The notes beneath the pieces are model-generated. The model made no database searches, was not told where the DNA came from, and saw only the letters and a list, made by a program, of their open reading frames with translations. From positions 1 through 13,330 of the forward strand of contig CAAGDT010000144.1 in assembly GCA_900768675.1 (NCBI GenBank): a stretch of DNA of 13,330 nt, given 5' to 3'. Position numbers and translations under genes: made by a program. The stretch comes from Oscillospiraceae bacterium. Lineage in GTDB: Bacteria; Bacillota; Clostridia; Oscillospirales; Ruminococcaceae. Below, piece after piece: positions 6,427-13,330 of the stretch (position 1 is the stretch's first letter; every line of letters starts with the position of its first letter).

Positions 6427-7776
6427 ATGCTCAAAAAAATTCTACTCTTTGCCGGCAGCTTTCTTGCCGCAATAATTCTCCTGTGGTCGGCGCTGATACT
6501 TACCTCTCTTGTGCCGAATGAGGCGATAAAGGACAATCTGCTGAGCAGCGCCCTTTCCCTTAACGGCGCAGACCCCTTTTTTCAGCCCGCAGGCAGAAAC
6601 ACCGTAACAGACAACTACGCAGACGTAATCCTGCTTAACGTTATCCTGAATATTGACAGCGAAAACCCTGTTGTTTCCTCGCTGGATACGAAGTATTACG
6701 ACGGAAACGACGGTGTTACGGACTACGGGGAAAACTACGGGCTGTACGCCGCCCTTAACGGGGCAGAGCCGAATACCGACTACTCAAGATACTGGCACGG
6801 CTCGGCGGTTTTTATCCGTCCTCTTCTGGCAGTAACCGACCTTTCGGGGATAAGGCTTACCGGGGCGGTTTTCGCTTTAATCCTGCTGGCGGTAAACTGC
6901 GCTTTGCTTATTAAGCGTAAGCATTACCCACAAGCTGCCGCACTTGTTCTTTCCCTTGTCTGCGTGCAGGCGTGGAATATCTGCCTTGCTATGGAATATC
7001 AGCCTGCGGTGCTGGTAACTTTAGCGGTACTGACCTTCTTTATCCTGCTTGAAAAGAAGGGAGATACTGCGCTTATCGTTCTTTCCGTGATAAGCGGGGT
7101 GCTTATTGCCTTTTTCGACTTCCTTACCGCAGAAACGCTTACTATTCTTATTCCGCTTATAATCGTCCTGTCAATCCGCTTTTCCGAGGGACGTTTTTCG
7201 GGTGCAAAGGCTGAGCTTCTGCGGTCGGTGAAATGCTCGGCGGGCTGGCTTCTTGCCTACTGCGGCACATTTCTTGCTAAATGGACAGCCGCAAGCTTAG
7301 CTACGGGAGAAAACAAGTTTACCGTCGCTCTTACCTCTGCGGAGGAGCGCTTCGGCGGCAGCTTTTCCGAAATGTCCACCATTGAGCAGATTTTCGCAGC
7401 CCCATTTACCAACATTTCCACAATGTTCGGCGCAGCAGAGCGGGGAGAGCTTTTTAACGGTATTTTGGGGGCAGTTATCCTGCTGTCGGCGGCAGCGCTG
7501 ATACTGTACCTTTCCCGGAAAAAGAAGGCTGCTTTGGGCTTTATTATAACAGTACTCATTCTCGGCGCTATCCCTTATCTTCGCTATGGGGTTCTCAGCA
7601 ACCACTCCTATCTCCACGACTTTTTCACCTATCGGGCACAGGCGGCGGCGGTGCTTGCGCTTGTAACCGGGGCAATAGCAGGACTGCAAAAAGAAAAGGT
7701 AAAAGAAAAAGAGAAAAGGGGCGCAAAGAGCGGAAAAGGCAAAAAAGGGAAGAAGAGGGCGGCGAATGGAGCTTGA
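6427..7776 (+). CDS. Polytopic membrane protein, possibly GT-C-like glycosyltransferase
   Basis: A 449-aa protein not assigned to a named family. It has an N-terminal membrane helix (about 4-26), a roughly 110-residue polar, likely external segment (27-135) with DNYADVILLN and DYSRYWHGSAVFIRPLL, then about eight hydrophobic helices up to residue 430 and a very Lys-rich C-terminal tail (KEKVKEKEKRGAKSGKGKKGKK) that should face the cytoplasm. A long external loop after TM1 and many helices resemble GT-C lipid-linked sugar transferases, and the gene overlaps a dolichyl-phosphate-mannose-synthase-like GT2 gene, so a role in glycosylating envelope polymers or proteins is inferred. No catalytic motif was identified. 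AAGGTGA at 6416-6422 supports the start. Confidence 0.75.
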   Translation: MLKKILLFAGSFLAAIILLWSALILTSLVPNEAIKDNLLSSALSLNGADPFFQPAGRNTVTDNYADVILLNVILNIDSENPVVSSLDTKYYDGNDGVTDYGENYGLYAALNGAEPNTDYSRYWHGSAVFIRPLLAVTDLSGIRLTGAVFALILLAVNCALLIKRKHYPQAAALVLSLVCVQAWNICLAMEYQPAVLVTLAVLTFFILLEKKGDTALIVLSVISGVLIAFFDFLTAETLTILIPLIIVLSIRFSEGRFSGAKAELLRSVKCSAGWLLAYCGTFLAKWTAASLATGENKFTVALTSAEERFGGSFSEMSTIEQIFAAPFTNISTMFGAAERGELFNGILGAVILLSAAALILYLSRKKKAALGFIITVLILGAIPYLRYGVLSNHSYLHDFFTYRAQAAAVLALVTGAIAGLQKEKVKEKEKRGAKSGKGKKGKKRAANGA

Positions 7777-8449
7777 ATTTACGATTTTAATGCCCTGCCT
7801 TAACGAGGAAAAAACAATCGGCGCCTGCATTGAGGAGGCTCGTCGGGGTGCGGAAGGGCTGAGCTTAAGCTATGAGATTCTGATTTCCGATAACGGCAGC
7901 ACCGACGCTTCGGCGGATATTGCCCGAAAAATGGGCGCAAGGGTTGTTACCGCCCAGGAAAAGGGCTACGGAAGCGCACTTATCTGCGGAATTAACGCTG
8001 CAAAGGGCAGGTACATAATTATGGGCGACTGCGATTCAAGCTACGATTTTGAGAACATCGGCGGCTTTGTTGAGCGGCTTCGGGGCGGGGCGGCGCTGGT
8101 TGTAGGAAACCGCTTCAGAGGCAATATCGAAAGCGGCGCTATGCCGCTTCATCACCGCTATTTCGGCGTTCCCCTCCTGTCCTTTTTAGGCAGGCTCAGA
8201 TACGGCGTAAATATAGGCGATTTTCACTGCGGAATACGGGGTTTTGAGCGGGAAAAGGCGCTGTCTTCAGGGCTTTGCTGTACGGGAATGGAATTTGCAA
8301 CGGAGCTTATCGCAAGATTTGCCAGAGCAGGGTTTACTATTGAGGAGATACCGGCAGACCTGCGCTGTGACGGGAGAAACGGAAAATCCCACCTGCGAAG
8401 CCTGCGGGACGGGCTGAGGCATCTGCTTTTTATGGCGAGGAGGTTTTAA
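7766..8449 (+). CDS. GT2 family glycosyltransferase, polyprenyl-phosphate sugar synthase type
   Basis: A 227-aa protein with the GT-A fold motifs of DPM1-like family 2 transferases: MPCLNEE (9-15), SDNGSTD (41-47, nucleotide-sugar binding), GDCDSSYDF with the DxD-type DCD at 88-90, and a later GDFHCGIRGFER and GMEFATELI. Such enzymes move a sugar from a nucleotide donor to a polyprenyl phosphate on the inner membrane face. The start overlaps the upstream membrane protein by 11 nt, with a GAGGG ribosome binding site inside it, so the two are translationally coupled and likely partners (donor maker and membrane transferase). The protein ends at LLFMARRF, where longer relatives, from general knowledge, continue into C-terminal membrane helices, so it may be a short or clipped form. 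Donor sugar is unknown. Confidence 0.88.
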   Translation: MELEFTILMPCLNEEKTIGACIEEARRGAEGLSLSYEILISDNGSTDASADIARKMGARVVTAQEKGYGSALICGINAAKGRYIIMGDCDSSYDFENIGGFVERLRGGAALVVGNRFRGNIESGAMPLHHRYFGVPLLSFLGRLRYGVNIGDFHCGIRGFEREKALSSGLCCTGMEFATELIARFARAGFTIEEIPADLRCDGRNGKSHLRSLRDGLRHLLFMARRF

Positions 8450-8552
8450 CAGGAAGCCGCCGAAAGCAGTAATGCACACAAAATCAAAGAAAAAACAAGG
8501 GAATATTATAGCGCCAACAGCGAACAGCAGAAAAGTTCAGAGGACCAACTAT

Positions 8553-8978
8553 ATGATAATAGAACTGATAGGAATCTGCCAGTATTATGATAACGGAAAA
8601 TGGATAACCACCTCCGACAGACCGCAGTATCTGAATTGCGAAAAAAGCGACAGAAGCTTATTCTATGATTTATTCCTGCACAGAAAAGCGCTTGCTGACG
8701 AAGATGAGCCTGCAATAAAGGAGCTTTTTTCTCACATTAACGAGCCGGTAAGGGAATGGAACAGACCGGACTCTGAGGAATGGAAATGGGAGAGCTTTAA
8801 GGACGATGTGTTTGGATTCGGATATTATACGATAAGGGATATAAAGGAATACTATAAGGAAAACAAAAAATATCTCTTTGAAGCTTCGGTTATAGCCTTG
8901 GAAAATATGATTGAGGAGCTTTGCAGATTCCAAAAAGGCTCCGATGAAAATTTCCGTTTTGTATTTGCTGTATGGTAA
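8553..8978 (+). CDS. Hypothetical protein (141 aa)
   Basis: Not recognised. The protein begins MIIELIGICQYYDNGKW and is rich in acidic and aromatic residues (EEWKWESFKDDVFGFGYYTIRD), with no signal peptide, no membrane helix and no known motif. I prefer the ATG at 8553, which follows AGAGGA by 8 nt; the frame is open to an ATG at 8472, but that N-terminal stretch (Lys-rich, low complexity) looks untranslated. The mostly polar composition suggests a small cytoplasmic globular protein. It lies between the glycosyltransferase pair and the LytTR gene, 103 nt after the former and 61 nt before the latter's start, on the same strand. Codon use does not look foreign compared with its neighbours. Function unknown. 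Confidence 0.65.
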   Translation: MIIELIGICQYYDNGKWITTSDRPQYLNCEKSDRSLFYDLFLHRKALADEDEPAIKELFSHINEPVREWNRPDSEEWKWESFKDDVFGFGYYTIRDIKEYYKENKKYLFEASVIALENMIEELCRFQKGSDENFRFVFAVW

Positions 8979-8982
8979 GGGC

Positions 8983-9009
8983 ATTTATACGCAGGAATGC
9001 CGTATAAAT
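8983..9009. promoter_or_regulatory. 9-bp inverted repeat before the LytTR gene
   Basis: ATTTATACG (8983-8991) and CGTATAAAT (9001-9009) are perfect inverted copies separated by 9 nt. The repeat lies between the unknown gene and the LytTR start and overlaps AT-rich sequence that could serve as a -10 region (GTATAA). It could be an operator or a leader hairpin; it lacks the T-run of a terminator. Confidence 0.45.
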
Positions 9010-9039
9010 AGTATAACGATAATAAACGAGGTGTCCCAT

Positions 9040-9831
9040 TTGGAAGAAGCAAAAACAATTACTATAAATTGGCGGAAGCGGGAATACGTTATCCCGCTGG
9101 ACAAGATACTCTATATAATAATGAAGCGGAACAACGCCGAGATACACGTCTGCGGAAATAAGGTCTATCGGGCACGGCGAATCTACACCGACATAAAGCC
9201 CTGCCTTGATGATACGTTTATCGAGGTAAAAAGGGGCTGTATGGTGTCGGCTATGGCGATACATAGGTTCAAAAAGAAGCTTGAGCTTATAAACGGCGAT
9301 AATATCGGCTTTACCGTCCGCAGAAAAAAGGCGCTTGTGGAACTGCTGCACAAAAAGAGGCAGGAAATAATCGAAGGCTTTTCAACAGAGGGCGTTCCCG
9401 CCACACCCGAGGAATACCGCCGCTATTACAGCGGCTACGACAATATGCCCTTTGCCTTTACGGACATAGAAATGGTGTTCAACAGCGAAAATAAGGCTGT
9501 GGACTGGATATTCCGCTACGGGAACGAGGCGCTTGCGAGGCTTGAAAAGCTGCCCTTAGAGCAGCTTATCGACAGTAAATTCAGCAGCCTTTTCCCGAAA
9601 ATGGACACAAAATGGCTGTTCAACTACGAGCGCTCCGCAATTTACGGCGAAACACTTGAAATAATAGATTACAGCCCCGAGATTAAAACCCACCTTAAAA
9701 TAATCTCCTTCCCCACCTTCAAGGGTCACTGCGGCTGTATTTTGTTTGATGTTTCACAGATAAGCCTTACAAGCAGGGACAGCAAATCTGCTCTGGACTA
9801 TTTCGGAATTGCCTCCGAAAACGAGGAATAG
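9040..9831 (+). CDS. LytTR-type DNA-binding protein with C-terminal PAS-like domain
   Basis: About 263 aa from a TTG start at 9040. Residues about 3-110 match a LytTR DNA-binding domain: ITINWRKREYVIPLDKILYI, a short strand set, CLDDTFIEVKRGCMVSAMAI and LELINGDNIGFTVRRKKALVELL. Residues about 130-250 look like a PAS fold (MPFAFTDIEMVF, VDWIFRYGNEALARLE, IIDYSPEIKTHLKIISFP, GCILFDVS). There is no receiver domain, so it is not a classical response regulator; the PAS part may be the sensor. I chose TTG because GAGGTG (9028-9033) sits six nt upstream; earlier in-frame ATGs at 8911 and 8944 lie inside the preceding gene. LytTR proteins often control surface and competence genes; the next gene is a large surface protein, a plausible target. 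Confidence 0.75.
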   Translation: MEEAKTITINWRKREYVIPLDKILYIIMKRNNAEIHVCGNKVYRARRIYTDIKPCLDDTFIEVKRGCMVSAMAIHRFKKKLELINGDNIGFTVRRKKALVELLHKKRQEIIEGFSTEGVPATPEEYRRYYSGYDNMPFAFTDIEMVFNSENKAVDWIFRYGNEALARLEKLPLEQLIDSKFSSLFPKMDTKWLFNYERSAIYGETLEIIDYSPEIKTHLKIISFPTFKGHCGCILFDVSQISLTSRDSKSALDYFGIASENEE

Positions 9832-9855
9832 GGTTACAATTTTATAAAAATACAC

Positions 9856-9928
9856 GCCGCACAGGCTGATTTTCCATTGATATTGTGTTACGATTTTGCA
9901 GTATTTTTTGGGCGTCAGCCTGTGCGGC
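9856..9928. terminator. 14-bp inverted repeat with 45-nt loop
   Basis: GCCGCACAGGCTGA (9856-9869) is perfectly complementary to TCAGCCTGTGCGGC (9915-9928). It begins 25 bp after the LytTR stop codon and is followed by TTGCTTTTCG, so it may end the LytTR transcript, though the loop is long and the T-run broken. The loop carries T-rich tracts. A structured small RNA or a protein-binding site are other readings. Confidence 0.45.
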
Positions 9929-9933
9929 TTGCT

Positions 9934-9989
9934 TTTCGTCCCGCTAAAAGGGTCGAAAAAAAGTTTTTTGTCGTTTCGTCCCGCTAAAA
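9934..9989. repeat. 16-bp direct repeat, 40-bp offset
   Basis: TTTCGTCCCGCTAAAA occurs at 9934-9949 and again at 9974-9989. Between the copies lies an A/T stem, GAAAAAAAG followed by TTTTTT. The repeats end 21 bp before the -35 box of the downstream surface-protein gene. They may be paired binding sites for a regulator or a recent duplication; each copy is about four helical turns from the other. Confidence 0.6.
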
Positions 9990-10010
9990 ACGGAATTTTT
10001 GAAAAGGCTA

Positions 10011-10040
10011 TTGACAAAGCGCATTTTCCTGCTGTACAAT
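10011..10040 (+). promoter_or_regulatory. Promoter of the BspA/GLUG surface protein gene
   Basis: A perfect -35 TTGACA (10011-10016), 18-bp spacer and TACAAT (10035-10040). Transcription would start near 10047, giving a leader of only about 58 nt with an ideal Shine-Dalgarno AAGGAGGT (10091-10098) before ATG 10105. No aptamer-like fold is evident in that short leader. Confidence 0.78.
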
Positions 10041-10104
10041 ATTACCGGATATTATTTCATAATGCTTTTATGGAACAATTGTTATATAATAAGGAGGTAT
10101 TTTA

Positions 10105-13100
10105 ATGACTAAGAAGCTTAAACGACCCTTAGCCCTGCTTTTTTCGGCGGCGGTTTTCCTTGCACTGCTGATGTTTGCGCCGGCGGAGATAACGGAAAGC
10201 ACAGGCTTCGGGATAAGGGCGAGTGCGGAGTCCGGTCCCCTTGGAGATGATCTGCGTTGGGATTACGATGGCAACGTCACTCTGTACATTGATACAATTA
10301 ATGGAACGGGCGCAATGCCGGATTGGGATAGTGAAAATGCTCCTTGGAGTGATTTCCGAGGTTGGATTGAAACCGTTGAGATTTTCGGTGGAGTTACTTC
10401 CATTGGAAATAATGCTTTTAAAGACTGTTACAGCCTTAAAAGCATAACTATCCCGGACAGCGTTGAGTCCATTGGAAATAAAGCTTTTTACGAGTGTAAC
10501 AGCCTTGAAAGTGTTACATTCGAAACATTCGGAGAAAATCCGAAGCTTACTTCCATTGGAGATAGTGCTTTTTATGGCTGTTCAGGTCTTACAAGCATAA
10601 CTATCCCGGACAGCGTTAATTCCATTGGAGATAGTGCTTTTTACGGCTGTGAAAACCTTACAAGCATAAATATCCCGGACGGCGTTACTTCCATTGGAAA
10701 TAATGCTTTTGAAAAGTGTACAAAACTTGAAAGTGTTACAATCGGAGAAAATTCGGAGCTTACTACTATTGGAGATACAGCTTTTTGGGACTGTTCAAGC
10801 CTTACAAGCATAACTATCCCGGACGGCGTTAATTCCATTGGAAAAAATGCTTTTGAATATTGTAAAAACCTTACAAGTGTTACATTCAAAGAAAATCCGG
10901 AGCTTACTTCCATTGGATATTGTGCTTTTTACGGCTGTTCTAAACTTACAAGCATAACTATCCCGGAAAGCGTTATTTCTATTGGAGATTGTGCTTTCTG
11001 GCACTGTCTTAGTCTTACAGACATAACAGTCGCTGCTGATAACACTAACTATATCTCAACAGACGGTGTATTGTTCAATAAAGACAAAACTACATTGATA
11101 CAATGTCCCGGGGGCAAGAGCGGAGATTCCTATGTTATCCCCGACGAAGTTAAATCAGTTGGAAGAGGTGCTTTTACCAACTGTGAAAACCTTAAAAGCA
11201 TAACTATCCCGGAGAGCGTTACTTCCATTGGAGATACAGCTTTTTGGTACTGTTCAAGCCTTACAAGCATAACTATTCCGGACGGCGTTACTTCTATTGA
11301 ATGTGGAACTTTTCAAGGCTGTTCAAGCCTTACAAGCATAACTATTCCTGCCGGTGTTACTTCCATTGGAGAACAAGCTTTTCTCCACTGCGACAGTCTT
11401 ACAAGTATATTCTTCCCCGAGGGTGCAACTATCGGACGAGACGCTATTACCTCTGTTGCAACACAGGTAAAATACCCCGTTTACGGCGAAACCGTTACGA
11501 TAACCGGAATAACTCTGGGAACAGACCGGACTTCTGTTGTTATTCCCGCAACTATCAGCGGCAAGAATGTTGCTTCCTTTGGTATTGGTGCAGTAAGCTC
11601 CTGCCCCGAACTTACAAGCATATTCTTCCCCGATAGTATGAACGTGACGCCGGCAGGTATTCCCGAAAATGCAACACAGGTAAAATACACCGTTTCCGGC
11701 GAAAAGGTTACGATAACCGGAATAACTCTGGGAACAGACCTGACTTCTGTTGACATTCCCGCAGCTATCGGCGGTTATCCCGTTTCTGCCGTTGATGATA
11801 GCTATTGGTCGATGGTAGGCAGTCACACACATTATTACGACAGCAATAATATCTGCACGCTCTGCGGAATTCAGCGGGCAACAAAGAACACAGAAGGCTA
11901 TTACGAAATCGGCAACGCAGATCAGCTTTACTGGTTTGCAGGACTTGTAAACGGTGATGCAAGCGTGTGCGACTATGATTATGAAACAAATCCGGAAGGC
12001 ACACAGCAGGACACAGCTGCAAATGCAATACTTACGAATAATATTACCGTAAATACTGGCGTTCTTAACGAAAGCGGAAATCTTTCAAGCGACACAAGCG
12101 GATTCAGAAGCTGGACGCCTATCGGTAACGAAGAATCAGGCGTTTACGCCGGTACATTTGACGGAAAGAACCACACCGTCAGCGGTTTGTATTTCAATGA
12201 TACAGAAGAAACAAGGTGTGTTGGCTTGTTTGGTTATGTAGGAAATGTTACAGACGAAAATAACAATACAATTCCCGGCAAGGTTTCCAACGTCGGCGTT
12301 GTTGATTCCTATTTCAATGGTAAAGATTATGTCGGCGGCGTGTGCGGAGATAATGGCGGTACAATTGAAAACTGCTATAACACAGGCAAAGTCAGCGGCT
12401 CACAACATATCGGCGGCGTGTGCGGATATAATGGCAGTACAATCGAAAACTGCTATAACACAGGCAAAGTCAGCGGCTTAGAAAACTCATACTTTGTCGG
12501 CGGCGTGTGCGGAGATAATAGCGGCACAATCCGGAACTGCTATAATAAAGGCGCAGTCACCGGAGGAAATTTCAGTAGTTCTATCGGCGGCGTGTGCGGA
12601 GAGAATAACGGCGAAATCGAAAGCTGCTATAACACAGGCGAAGTCAGCGGTGACGGACACGTCGGCGGTGTGTGCGGTATTAATCGGGGCGGTACAATCA
12701 AAAACTGCAATAGCACAGGCGAAGTCAGCGGTGAAATGTCCGTCGGCGGCGTGTGCGGATCAAATACCGGCACAATCAAAAACAGCTATAACACAGGCTC
12801 TGTCAGCAGTAATGATAGTTCCAGAGGCGGCGTGTGCGGATATAATAGCGGCGCAATCGAAAACTGCTATAATATAGGAACAGTCAGCGTAACAGATACT
12901 GATGGCGGCGGAGTGTGCGGAGGAAATTATAGCGGTACAATCGAAAACTGCTATTACCTTAATACAACAGCAACAGGCGGAATTGGCGTTGAAGAAGGCA
13001 CATCAAATAAAGTCGAAAGCAAAACCACAGAGGAGTTTGCAAGCGGCGAGGTAGCTTATCTCCTCCAGAACGGTCAGACAGCAGACGAAAACGGAAAAAT

Positions 13101-13330
13101 TCCCGAAGTATGGGGACAGACCCTCACAGGCGAGAACAAGCAGGATTACCCCGTTCTGAACGGTGCAAAGGTTTATAAGACAACGCCTTGCCCGAGCTAC
13201 TCCAACGAGGAAACAAAAGCGCATAGGGACGCTGACGAAAACGGCACTTGCGATGTATGCGGAGAAATATGCTCTTACATAGGTGCTCTTTATTCTCAGC
13301 GCGCCGGCGTTAATCCTTCCGTTGCAACTC
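10105..13330 (+). CDS. Secreted BspA-type LRR and GLUG-repeat surface protein (partial, C-terminus off window)
   Basis: An open frame of 1075 codons from ATG 10105 to the right edge without a stop. The N-terminus is a signal peptide (KKLKRP, hydrophobic ALLFSAAVFLALLMFA, then an Ala-Ser-Ala region near residue 40). Residues about 88-438 are BspA-like LRR_5 repeats (LTSITIPDSV-SIG-AF-C), about 13 well-formed copies. About 438-565 are two diverged copies around a VTITGITLGTD motif. A His/Cys motif CTLCG (near 585) precedes YYEIGNADQLYWFAGLVNGD and IGNEESGVYAGTFDGKNHTVSGLYF, the usual lead-in to GLUG repeats, of which eight follow (about 741-955). A second Cys motif, CDVCGEIC, is near 1050. This is typical of gut bacterial adhesin or matrix-binding surface proteins; the anchor would be in the missing part. 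Preceded by a good promoter and by a LytTR gene. Confidence 0.93.
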   Translation, partial: MTKKLKRPLALLFSAAVFLALLMFAPAEITESTGFGIRASAESGPLGDDLRWDYDGNVTLYIDTINGTGAMPDWDSENAPWSDFRGWIETVEIFGGVTSIGNNAFKDCYSLKSITIPDSVESIGNKAFYECNSLESVTFETFGENPKLTSIGDSAFYGCSGLTSITIPDSVNSIGDSAFYGCENLTSINIPDGVTSIGNNAFEKCTKLESVTIGENSELTTIGDTAFWDCSSLTSITIPDGVNSIGKNAFEYCKNLTSVTFKENPELTSIGYCAFYGCSKLTSITIPESVISIGDCAFWHCLSLTDITVAADNTNYISTDGVLFNKDKTTLIQCPGGKSGDSYVIPDEVKSVGRGAFTNCENLKSITIPESVTSIGDTAFWYCSSLTSITIPDGVTSIECGTFQGCSSLTSITIPAGVTSIGEQAFLHCDSLTSIFFPEGATIGRDAITSVATQVKYPVYGETVTITGITLGTDRTSVVIPATISGKNVASFGIGAVSSCPELTSIFFPDSMNVTPAGIPENATQVKYTVSGEKVTITGITLGTDLTSVDIPAAIGGYPVSAVDDSYWSMVGSHTHYYDSNNICTLCGIQRATKNTEGYYEIGNADQLYWFAGLVNGDASVCDYDYETNPEGTQQDTAANAILTNNITVNTGVLNESGNLSSDTSGFRSWTPIGNEESGVYAGTFDGKNHTVSGLYFNDTEETRCVGLFGYVGNVTDENNNTIPGKVSNVGVVDSYFNGKDYVGGVCGDNGGTIENCYNTGKVSGSQHIGGVCGYNGSTIENCYNTGKVSGLENSYFVGGVCGDNSGTIRNCYNKGAVTGGNFSSSIGGVCGENNGEIESCYNTGEVSGDGHVGGVCGINRGGTIKNCNSTGEVSGEMSVGGVCGSNTGTIKNSYNTGSVSSNDSSRGGVCGYNSGAIENCYNIGTVSVTDTDGGGVCGGNYSGTIENCYYLNTTATGGIGVEEGTSNKVESKTTEEFASGEVAYLLQNGQTADENGKIPEVWGQTLTGENKQDYPVLNGAKVYKTTPCPSYSNEETKAHRDADENGTCDVCGEICSYIGALYSQRAGVNPSVAT
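10366..11418 (+). repeat. BspA-like leucine-rich repeat array
   Basis: About 13 tandem units of roughly 23 residues (69 bp), with consensus LTSITIPD-V-SIG--AF--CSS. Units 3, 6 and 8 carry a longer variant with the pattern ENPELTSIG, suggesting higher-order duplication of multi-unit blocks. Near-identical DNA at several copies (for example CTTACAAGCATAACTATCCC) points to recent expansion. One unit near 11020-11150 is interrupted by an insert, TDGVLFNKDKTTLIQCPGG, typical of this family. Confidence 0.88.
12325..12960 (+). repeat. Eight GLUG repeats with paired cysteines
   Basis: Eight tandem units of about 24-28 residues, each of the form GGVCG-N-GTIENCYNTG-VSG. Every unit has a Cys in GGVCG, and seven of eight have a second Cys in ENCYN; in unit six it is Ser (KNSYN). 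DNA copies are near-identical around GGCGGCGTGTGCGGA. GLUG repeats occur in bacterial surface proteins; the regular Cys pairs are the notable feature. Confidence 0.88.

Noticed and set aside
8472..8552. Upstream start for the unknown gene
   Set aside because: Its ribosome site (AGGAAG) is too far from the ATG, and the extra Lys-rich stretch is low complexity; 8553 has AGAGGA at a good distance.
9833..9897. GTTACAATTTT / GTTACGATTTT pair as LytTR binding sites
   Set aside because: The copies are 54 bp apart, unlike the spacing of about two helical turns usual for LytTR direct repeats, and the match to the known motif is weak.
10041..10104. Possible second riboswitch before the BspA/GLUG gene
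   Set aside because: The leader is only about 58 nt and shows none of the conserved motifs seen at 1843-1949.
11323..11832. Minus-strand Cys-rich open frame opposite the LRR gene
   Set aside because: Its repeats simply mirror the LRR DNA repeats of the plus-strand gene; several similar shadows occur across 10641-11836 and in other frames.
12245..12877. Plus-strand Ala-rich open frames in the GLUG region
   Set aside because: They are alternative-frame readings of the GLUG repeats; the main frame is open from 10105 and has a signal peptide, promoter and ribosome site.

Overview
The window looks like a chromosomal stretch from a gut Firmicute of the Ruminococcus / Oscillospiraceae type. This is inferred from strong AGGAGG-like ribosome binding sites, sigma-A-type promoters, BspA-like leucine-rich repeats, GLUG repeats, Thr-rich linkers and B-repeats in large surface proteins. 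No species can be named from the sequence alone. No rRNA, tRNA, CRISPR array, phage or transposase gene was seen.

Layout. Positions 1-1771 (minus) hold the 5' part of a large membrane-anchored surface protein: FecR domain, Thr-rich stalk, then B-repeats that run off the left edge. Its about 200-nt leader (1772-1985) carries what I read as a class I cyclic di-GMP riboswitch (GEMM-I) at 1843-1949, behind a clear promoter. Next is a minus-strand two-gene unit (4778 to 2153): a CHASE2 adenylate cyclase followed by a TIM-barrel sugar phosphate isomerase/epimerase. A short divergent promoter region separates it from a plus-strand GAF-GGDEF diguanylate cyclase (4966-6006) that has both an intact active site and an inhibitory site. 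A 420-bp non-coding spacer (6007-6426) contains small hairpins and a roughly 180-bp imperfect palindrome resembling a miniature inverted-repeat element. Downstream are a polytopic membrane protein overlapping a GT2 glycosyltransferase (6427-8449), an unknown 141-aa protein (8553-8978), and a LytTR-PAS protein that starts at TTG (9040-9831). A 273-bp spacer with a 14-bp inverted repeat, a 40-bp-offset direct repeat and a good promoter leads to a secreted BspA-LRR/GLUG surface protein (10105 to the right edge).

How it fits together. The window combines second-messenger synthesis (c-di-GMP from the GGDEF protein, cAMP from the CHASE2 cyclase), a c-di-GMP-sensing RNA in front of a surface protein gene, a LytTR regulator next to a second giant surface protein, and a glycosyltransferase pair that may decorate the envelope. 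The strongest idea is a local circuit in which c-di-GMP sets production of the FecR/B-repeat surface protein through a leader RNA. A 12-bp alternative helix can be drawn that would destroy the aptamer's P3 arm, and the freed strand could pair with the Shine-Dalgarno. The aptamer assignment rests on direct motif matches; the direction of switching and the physiological link to the nearby cyclase are inference.
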